A stretch of DNA of 64,000 nucleotides from Heterobasidion occidentale (Eukaryota; Basidiomycota; Agaricomycetes; Russulales; Bondarzewiaceae). Position 1 is the stretch's first letter; each line of letters opens with the position of its first letter. Below the pieces are notes generated by a model that saw only the letters and a list, made by a program, of their open reading frames with translations, did no database searches and was not told the DNA's origin. Both the position numbers and the translations under genes were made by a program. The stretch lies in assembly GCA_039111635.1 (NCBI GenBank), contig JBCAQO010000005.1, positions 124,001 to 188,000 on the forward strand. The letters are read 5' to 3'. Shown piece after piece: positions 56,441-64,000 of this stretch.

Positions 56441-57827
56441 ACGTCTTGTGATCAAGCACGCTACGTCGCGTCGCGTCCAGCATTCCCGCACCTTTGAACA
56501 TCAGGCGTCCCTAATTGACATCCATTCGATATATCGACATCAACCTCTCAAGGAATCACAAGGAAACGTGGTGAGTGTATTTTTGTTCTCAACCTCTTAC
56601 TCTGCACGCTCTCGACGATGCCAGCGGACGATGGGCCATCACCGAGGCCTTGAGCACCCATCGTTGAGAGCGCGTTCCTGTACTAACTCTTCTTATTATT
56701 TTTCTATTGACAGCTGCTGACCCCGTGTCGACCGAGGACTCCATGTTCGTTGTCTACGTCCACCCTCCGCTCTCTGCACTATTGTCGCTCCTCCACGCGC
56801 CCTCGCCGCACATACACTCCGCGCCCGTGTACAGAGCATCGCCAGCGTCACGCAACTTGCGCTTTAGCCTGTCGACAAGGAGGGAAAGGTTAAGCTAGCG
56901 GTAGTGAGATGGGCTGGGAAAGGGAAGGCCAAGTGTTAAAGGTATGTCCCTCTGTTTATTTTCTTTTCGTCAGCCTTTCCTTTGACCCTTTCGAATGTTG
57001 GCGCTTGCGCCGTCGACACTACATACACTTGCCTGCTCAATCCCTCGACCTTTTCGACTCTCGACATCCAATCCTTGCAGTACCCGTACCCTCGCTATAC
57101 CCATACCCATACCCACCCGTAGTGCACGCTACCCAGGCCCATGATCGCCTTCCCTCAAACCGCTCCAGGGCTGGCATTCCGATCTTGTCAGCGCCTCCGC
57201 GCTCATACTGCCCCACAACGTGTGAAGCGTTGCGGCCGTTCAAACATCAACAAGGACGACAAGGACCAGTCGGTGGCAGAGGTCGAGGTCGAGGACAAGC
57301 AACAACAGCGGCGGAGAATGGGCATAGACGATGAGGACATTTGTAACAGATCCAGGTATGTCGTCTCTTATGCTAGTCCACCCCCACACGCGTGGCTCGT
57401 TCTCATCGTCTCTGCCCACCCCTCCTTCGACTTGCGTGCCCTCGACTGTTCATGCTCCTGCCCTCAACACCATGCATGCCTCCAATGATCCGAGATACCT
57501 CGACTGACAATCGCTCCCTCAAGCCCACGCGCGCACAATCATCCCCTCAAGCTCATGCATGCACCCTCGCCTGTGACTGACATCTGCCGCCCAGATTCCA
57601 AATATGCTCGTCTGCTCAAGTGCATGCCCATCCGCCACTCTCTGCCCTCTTGCTCATCTCCTGCAAGCTCCTGGCACCCTGAACTTCCCGCTGTCCTCGC
57701 CTGCACGCTTGGCATCAAGCACTCCACAGCGGACGAGCCGCGCAGGATACACGGCGCGTGCATGCGGCCAATAACCTCAATGTGAGAGTTCCGTGTTACA
57801 CAGGTCACCCAAGGTGCAGAAACGGCT
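56441..57827. other. Gene-poor region with dispersed-repeat fragments
   Basis: No gene supported. Fragments of the dispersed repeat lie at about 56855-56950 and 57225-57370; a CCCATA microsatellite lies near 57090-57117. Confidence 0.45.
57225..57370 (+). repeat. Dispersed repeat, copy 2
   Basis: Contains gttcaaacatcaacaaggac, a gtggcagaggtcgaggtcga stretch, a gcggcggagaatgggcatag stretch and ggtatgtcgtctcttatgc, matching the other copies in order. Confidence 0.6.
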
Positions 57828-57922
57828 GCGTGCTGTCTGCAGCAGCCTCGCTCACCACAGCCCAAATTCGCCGAAGGTGAATTTGGGCTTTGTGGTGAGC
57901 GAGGCTGCTGCAGACAGCACGC
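57828..57922. repeat. Long inverted repeat (about 45-bp arms)
   Basis: The left arm (57828 to about 57871, beginning gcgtgctgtctgcagcagcc) is repeated in reverse complement at about 57876-57922 with one mismatch and a two-base insertion. Only a few bases separate the arms, so the transcript would fold into an almost perfect hairpin. Confidence 0.9.
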
Positions 57923-57989
57923 GGCCGCCGCCTTCGCCGGCTCGTTCCCTGCCCCCCTTCTCTCCCTTTCCTCCTCTCTTGTGTTCCTG

Positions 57990-59100
57990 ATATCAACATT
58001 CGGCATCACGAAGAGCCTTCTCGGTAGGACGTCGTCGGACAGAGAACACCTCTTACAGCAACTCCACAGCATTGCCAAGAACGTGCAGCTGCCGACGCGC
58101 GTGACGCTCTTCAAGCTGCTCGTCGACGTGCTACGGCAGTTCGACGGCGTTGAGGGCACGGGTGCGTGTGCGAGCAACAGAGAGAAGAAGAGAGGGGAGG
58201 AGCAGACGCTGCTGTCGCTCTGTGCTCGATGTTGGTGAGCAGCTGGGAGTTGGCGGTGCAGACACTCGTCGGGGGCGCACTGTGGATGATGCTCGAGATG
58301 CTGCTGCCGGACGGCGCGGATCCCATGGTGCGTGGCTCCCTTTCCCCACTCTACTTGGCGGAGGCTGCTTATATGCGCAGTGCCTGGGCCGGTCCTCACG
58401 TTTATTTTTCCACGTGCAGCAGATTCCGACGAACATGTTCTCGCACCTAAAGGACGACCCCAAGACGGAACGCTTCCTCAACTGTTTCTACAAGCTCTGC
58501 GTTACTCGCTGCTCAAGCCCGTCTTCGGCGTCCCAGATCGCAAGCTGTTCGCAGGTGAGCCTCTCTGTCGCCGTCCGCAATCTTCTCTTCCATGTCTGCG
58601 CGACGCTTAGTTGGCTGGTGCGTAGAGCCGACGCTGCGCCTGACGCGGGAGAAGACAAACTTATTCCTGTCCTTGCGTGACCAGCCCTCCATCTTCGCGC
58701 TGCAGCACACGCTCCGAAGCCACTTCTTCATGCTCATCTCGAACATCTCTACGCACGTCGCCAGAGGAGTCGTACTTCAACATGGACGACGACGGCTCGC
58801 TGCTGCTCCCCAGCACGCCGCTGCTCACGCGTCACCTGTTCGCGGGCCAGAACCGTAAGCGCCAGCGCGTGCACGGCGTGCCGATGCCCCCCGCTCTGCA
58901 TGCCAAGCATCCACCTCCCACACGTGCCGCTCATCGGCAGCCTCATCGACTACCACGAGGACAACGACGAGCGCGAGCTTGCGCTCGACCTCAGCCTTGA
59001 CCTCGACCGCCGCCTCGCGCATCACGGCCCTCACGGCGGCGACGCGGAGCTCATCCCTTCCTTCTGCCCCTCGCCCGCCGCCGAGTGCCCTCGACCCACT
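57990..59100 (+). pseudogene. Fragments of a PP4 regulatory subunit 3 (SMEK/Psy2)-like gene
   Basis: Pieces in changing frames fit the SMEK order: LLQQLHSIAKNVQLPTRVTLFKL (58040-58110), a SWELAVQTLVGGALWMML stretch (58235-58320), FSHLKDDPKTERFLNCFYKL (58436-58500) followed by LLKPVFGVPDRKLF, LTREKTNLFLSLRDQPS and FALQHTLRSHFFMLISNIST (58635-58755), ESYFNMDDDGSLLLP, and LIDYHEDNDERE (58930-58970), like the LVDY-acidic end of the family. Psy2/PP4R3 targets PP4 phosphatase in the DNA damage response. The N-terminal EVH1-like domain is not seen and no complete frame exists, so this is a remnant or a strongly mis-sequenced gene. The assignment rests on remembered family motifs. Confidence 0.45.
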
Positions 59101-59402
59101 GGAACCCTTGAGCTCACGCACTCGCCCTTGCCTACGACCCACACTCGCTTACGCGCGACTCCTCCAGCTCACGCCCGCACGTCTGACTTCTCGTCAACCC
59201 CTCCGACCCCTCCTCATCCTGTATCATCGCCGACACCGCACGCGCACCTGACCCCGCGTCCTCACATCCTTACCTCACATCGTCCTCTAGACAACGCGAC
59301 CCTTCGACCCCCGTGCACGCTCGACCCTGCACACGCTCGATCCCCTATTCGTCGGCTGTCCCGCGCTCGTGGCTGAGGAAGTTGAAGAGGAAGAGCGGCG
59401 CC

Positions 59403-59525
59403 AGTGGAGGAGGAGGAGGACGAGGAGGAGGAGGACGAGGAGGAGGAGGAGGAGGAGGAGGAGGAGGATGAGGAGGAGGAGGAGGAGGAGGAGGAGGAGG
59501 AGGAGGAGGAGGAGGAGGGCTGGAG
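59403..59525 (+). repeat. GAG/GGA trinucleotide microsatellite
   Basis: About 120 bases of nearly pure gag units with a few gac/gat changes. It reads as poly-Glu, poly-Arg or poly-Gly depending on frame; the long frames across it on both strands are low-complexity artefacts. Confidence 0.95.
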
Positions 59526-62237
59526 GAGGGCTGGGAGCTCAGATGGGCATAGACGACGAGAACGTCGCAATGGATGCACCTTCGCTGAGCAGGACAAACG
59601 TCATGAAGGTGCGTCGTCATCCCTCCTTACGCCAGTTCCTCTCCGCACACGCATATATCTTGGTCTCAACTTTCTGCTCGCCCCTCCTTCGACCTGCGAC
59701 TCCTCGATTTCCTCGACGGCGACATTCCGCCCTTGATCCCGCGCCCGGTTGTCCGCTCAGCCCACGCCACCCCGCCACCCAGCGCCCTCGCACACTTGCG
59801 TCCAGAACCCTCGCGCTCGTTTCCTTCGCTGTCGATGTTCTCGCCCTCGACGTCGGAAACGCTCGCCACCCAGCGCCCCCGGTGGCCTCGATCCCATTGA
59901 ATGTCGCCCGTCCCCTCGATCCCATGCGTTCGCTCTCGCCTGCGTCCTGCTACCTACAGCCGTGCGCACTCGTTCCCTCGGATCCGCATACAGCCTCCAC
60001 CCGGCGCCCTCCTGCTCGTCTCATCGATCCCGTACACGTTCATCCCTAGGCTCTCGACATTCCCGCAACACAGCGCCCTCAACATCCTCAAACGTCGAGG
60101 GCTGAACGGCGAGGCCGCTCCATCGACGCCTCCGCGCGCGCGCTACACTCAAAGCATCGTGGCCGTTCGAGTGTCGACGAGGATGGGACGCAGCTGGCGG
60201 CGGAGGACGAGGAACGAGTGCGGCGGAGAGACGAGTTGAGAAGAGAGTGGGCACGGATGACGAGGCTATCCGTGAGGGATATAGGTACGTCGTCATCTCT
60301 TACTCCAGTTCTTCCCCCGCACACGTACCTCTTGTATTCGACTTATCTGCCCGTCTCCCTGAACACCCCAGCCTGGCGTCACGCCCACTCGTCCGCTCCC
60401 CCTCTCATCCACTCCTGCTCTCGACCCGCTCGCGCGACCCTCTCGACCCGCTTGCCCGACCCTCTCAACCCGCTCACTCGCTTGCTCGCTCTCGTGCTCG
60501 ACCCGCTCGACGCCACGCCCACTTACTCGTGTCCTCCACGTCTCCTCCGCACATCGTCTGCATTGCCCGGACCCCCACTCAACATGCCCGGACTCCCTGC
60601 TCGACGCCATGGGCACTCGTGTGCTCGAGTGCTCGCCCCGCTCAACTGGCGATCCCGCATCCGCCCTCGTCCCCTCAGGTCCACGTGCCCGCTTTCGCCT
60701 GCGACTCATATCCGCCCACGCTCGTCTCCTCGACACCACTCACGCCCGCCCACTCGTCCTCTCAAACCCCTCGACCTTCACTCCCTCGAACCCCCATCTG
60801 TCGACTGCCCGCGGATCGCACCCGGCCCCTCCTCGAGGACAAGGAACGGCTGCAACGGAGAGACGAGCTGGGAAGAGGGTTGAAACACACAACGAGGACA
60901 TCCACGATGGATGCGAACTCGTCGAGCAAGCTGGTACGTCGTGATTTCAAGCTCGATCTCTTCCTGGCTCTGTCGTCTCTTGCGCCAGTTTCGCCCTCTC
61001 CCGGACATGCGTATCCCCCGCCCTCACCTTGTGAATCCGCCACGCCCGCTCATCTGTTCTCCGCCACGCCCGCCAGCCTGCTCTCAGCGCTCTGACACCA
61101 CGCCCTCGTTCCCCTTGACAACCATACCCACAACCCCCTCGACACTCGACCTTCCCTTCCTCGCGCCACACACGTCAGCTACCTAGCTCCAACATTCGAC
61201 CTCCATCAACCCCCTCAATGGCACGCACGCATGCACGCACACACGCATGCTCCCTCGACGGTCTGCACCACCACCACCCTGTGTCCTCAACCCCCTCGAG
61301 CATCAAATTCTCCTTCAAGCCCATGCGTCCTCTCGACGCCAAGCGAGCACCGCCGAGATTCCGTCGTCCCTCCGTCGTCGTTGTTGCTCCACGCGCCCGA
61401 GATTCCGTCGCACTTACACCCCGTGCTCGGGCACGGAGGATCGCGAACGTCACGCCACTCGCGCTTGAGCGCGTCGACTAGGAGGGCGAGGAGCAGCTGG
61501 TGGCAGGGAGATGAGCTAGGAAGAGGAAGGCCAGGTGTAACCAAGGTCCGTACCTCCTCTCCGCCCGCCCCTTGATCGACCACGTCCCGCAACCTCCTCG
61601 ACCCCCTTGATGCCACGGCCACTTGCTCACTTAGCCCTCTTGACAGTCCATCCTGCCCTCAAGCCGATGCACGCATGCACGTCCCCTCGACGCCACGAAC
61701 CTGCCCATAAGTCCACGCACCCGCCTTCACCTGCGACCTACATGCGCCCGTGCGCGTCTCCCTGCTACCTCAAGCTCATGCTCGGATCGAAGCCTGGATC
61801 GACGCCGTGTTGCCACCTGTGCCCGCCTCTGCTGCCGGCCTCCCGTCTGCCTACGCACACACCTTCGTCATGTTCCCCGCGCAGTGGAACACCGTTGGCC
61901 GCCGCATTGACACCCGCGGGCTTGCCACCGCCAGCGTCTCCTCCCGACCTTTTCCATCCCGCGTAGGACCCTACGCGGGGACCTGCCCCTGTACATGACC
62001 CCTTTGCTGCATCCACACTGACTGTTGCAGCACCCACCCGCACCGGCTGTGGCAGAGGGCGGGCTCCTTGGGCGCTTTGAGAACGATACCTTAACGTTCG
62101 TCGAGACGGCCACGCTCGACTCCACCATGGACATCACGCGCGCCTCGTCGGCTCCCTTTCCCGCATCGCTAGCGTCATCGCTGCCTGCACCTCTGAGATG
62201 CGTGTATGGTTAGGTTATAAGAGGTCGTAGGCGGGTG
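59526..62237. other. GC-rich, gene-poor region with dispersed-repeat copies
   Basis: Apart from repeat copies (60150-60350, about 60835-60960 and 61455-61560) it is C-rich with many long frames but no protein I recognise. The stretch 61750-62212 has two coding-like pieces (ARIEAWIDAVLPPVPASAAG and GRFENDTLTFVETATLDST) of unknown origin. Confidence 0.45.
60150..60350 (+). repeat. Dispersed repeat, copy 3
   Basis: The closest match to 55386-55590; both end with cgcacacgtacctct-type sequence followed by a tctgcccg stretch. Confidence 0.7.
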
Positions 62238-63196
62238 GTAGGTGAGGCGAAAAAAATCCAAGATGTTGGGTAGGTGAGGAGCCAGGTGAGAGGCCAGGTG
62301 AGGGGTTAGGTGAGGAGGCAGGTGAGAGGCTAGGTGAGGGGGCAGGTGAGAGGCTAGGTGAGTAGGTGAGGGGCCAGGTGAAGAGGCAGGTGAGAGGCTA
62401 GGTGAGAGGCTAGGTGAGAGGCCAGGTGAGAGGCTAGTTGAGGAGGCAGGTGAGAGCCAGGTGAGAGGCCAGGTGAGAGGCTAGGTGAGAGGCCAGGTGA
62501 GAGGCTAGGTGAGAGGCCAGTGAGAGGCTAGGTGAGGAGGTAGGCGAGAGGCTAGGTGAGAGGCCAGGTGAGAGGCTAGGTGAGGAGGCAGGTGAGAGGC
62601 TAGGTGAGAGGCCAGGTGAGAGGCTAGGTGAGGAGGCAGGGCGAGAGGCCAGGTGAGGAGGCAGGCGAGAGGCCAGGTGAGGAGGCAGGTGAGAGGCCAG
62701 GTGAGAGGCTAGGTGAGGAGGCAGGTGAGAGGCTAGGTGAGAGGCCAGGTGAGAGGCTAGGTGAGGAGGCAGGCGAGAGGCCAGGTGAGGAGGCAGGCGA
62801 GAGGCTAGGTGAGGAGGCAGGCGAGAGGCCAGGTGAGGAGGCAGGCGAGAGGCCAGGTGAGGAGGCAGGCGAGAGGTAGGTGAGAGGCCAGGTAAGGAGG
62901 CAGGTGAGAGACCAGGTGAGAGCTAGGTGAGAGGCCAGGTGAGGAGCCAAGTGAGAGACTAGGTGAGGAGTCAGGTGAGAAGGCAGGTGAGGAGTCAGGT
63001 GAGAAGGCACGTGAGGATGCACGTGAGGAGGCAGGCGAGGAGGCATCCGAAAAGGCACATGAGGAGGCACATGAGGAGGCACGTGAGAAGGCACGTGAGG
63101 AGGCACGTGAGGAGGCACATGAGGAGGCACATGAGGAGACACGTGAGGAGGCAGGCAAGGAGGCAGGCAAGGAGGCAGGCAAGGAGGCAGGCAAGG
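62238..63196. repeat. G-rich minisatellite, 10-12 bp units of aggtgagaggc(c/t)
   Basis: About 960 bases of imperfect units such as aggtgagaggct, aggtgagaggcc and aggtgaggaggc, roughly five per 60 bases. Towards 63000-63190 the unit drifts to acgtgaggaggc, acatgaggaggc and aggcaaggaggc, a typical pattern of local expansion. Confidence 0.95.
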
Positions 63197-64000
63197 TAGT
63201 AGCTATCTCAGACAACATGCAACTGTCTCGGACACTATCCAGACCATCTGCATGCATTTCAGATGACATGTGGACATCAGTTAGTGTGTGGCTGTTGCAG
63301 ACAAGTCGTGTGCATCTCAGATGACACTCGGACATCTTAGATGACTGGCAGACATCTTATACAGTGTGTGGCCCTCGCAGACAACCTGTGTGCATCTCAA
63401 CACAGCGTGCAGCCGTCGGACGACATGCAGATGTCTTAGACAACTGGCAGACGTCTCATATAGCGTGCAGCTGTCGGAGACAACCTACGTGCATGTCAGA
63501 CATGGGGACGTCGTAGACAAAACGCGGACGTCTCAGATGACCGGAAGTCATTTCAGACGACCTGAGTGCATCTCATCCAACATGCGGACGTCTAAAACAA
63601 GTGTGCAGCCCTCGGAGACGACCTGCGTGTATCTCAGACGACACGCAGATGTCCCAGATGACCAGCAGTCATTGCAGGAAGGATGAGGTCGTCACTGACG
63701 ACCTGCCTGCATCTCAGATGACACGCGGATGTCTGAGACAGTGTGCAGCCGTCGCAGACAACCTGCATGCATCTCAGACAACACAGGGACGTCTAAGATG
63801 ACACGCGGATGTCTCAGACGACTGGTAGTTGTTGCAGGCAGGATGCGGTCGTCACTGACGACCTGTGTGCATCTGAGACGACACGCGAACGTCTCAGATG
63901 ACCGGCAGTCATTGCAGGCAGGATGAGACTGTCACTGACGACCTGCCTGCATCTCAGACGACATGCGGATGTCTGAGACAATATTTGGCCACTGTAGATG
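63197..64000. repeat. Approximately 80-bp satellite running to the window end
   Basis: The landmark tcactgacgacctg occurs near 63691, 63851 and 63931, about 160 and 80 bases apart. Within units, catctcagacgacacgcgga and gtctcagatgacc-type blocks of 35-40 bases alternate. No gene is supported. Confidence 0.85.

Noticed and set aside
59262..59736. Poly-Ser, poly-Pro and poly-Glu frames
   Set aside because: They come from the GAG microsatellite and have no flanking domain.
62624..63335. Frames with SHL/HVPPHVP and RRQVR repeats
   Set aside because: They are readings of the minisatellite with no start context or conserved domain.
62238..64000. CRISPR-like array
   Set aside because: Units are contiguous or degenerate, without regular unique spacers, and the DNA is eukaryotic.

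Overview
This window is nuclear DNA from a filamentous basidiomycete, most likely an Agaricomycete. Genes are packed on both strands and split by many 44-75 nt GT-AG introns. They include basidiomycete-type families: a secreted heme peroxidase with a long C-terminal extension, a ZNFX1-like helicase fused to CbxX-type AAA domains, and a niaD/nrt/niiA nitrate cluster. Exon models were built by hand from splice consensus, reading frame and family knowledge, with no searches. For the clean genes the spliced lengths come out as exact multiples of three.

Layout. Positions 1-11.1 kb hold the 3' part of one helicase-AAA gene (broken by frameshifts) and then a complete paralogue of about 2,339 residues; the two copies show patches of near identity that suggest gene conversion. 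Positions 12.3-26.5 kb are mostly conventional genes: an isoprenylcysteine methyltransferase, a secreted peroxidase, mitochondrial D-lactate dehydrogenase, a coiled-coil repeat protein, eIF3e facing an MPDU1-like gene, a small secreted protein, and a 15-exon GH43 arabinanase with micro-exons. Positions 28.0-39.1 kb are the nitrate assimilation cluster: nitrate reductase and nitrate transporter on the minus strand, nitrite reductase on the plus strand, with GATA sites in the promoters. Transporter, nitrate reductase and nitrite reductase would together take nitrate to ammonium, but each carries single-base deletions in the given sequence.

Positions 39.5-55.0 kb hold a methyltransferase, a HUL5/UBE3C-type HECT ubiquitin ligase, two Ser/Thr-rich single-pass membrane proteins on opposite strands, a TPR-CHAT protein (also frameshifted) and a coiled-coil repeat protein. 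From 55 kb on the DNA becomes repeat-rich. It holds a hairpin with an array of a CACACAGTCCGG motif, several copies of a dispersed repeat, a long inverted repeat, remnants of a PP4 regulatory subunit 3 gene, a GAG microsatellite, a 0.96 kb minisatellite whose units look like 5' splice sites, and an approximately 80-bp satellite reaching the window edge.

A cross-cutting caution: at least fifteen apparent one-base indels, nearly all deletions and several in homopolymer runs, fall between 30 and 52 kb in unrelated genes. Under-called homopolymers in the assembly, genuine gene decay, or both could explain this.
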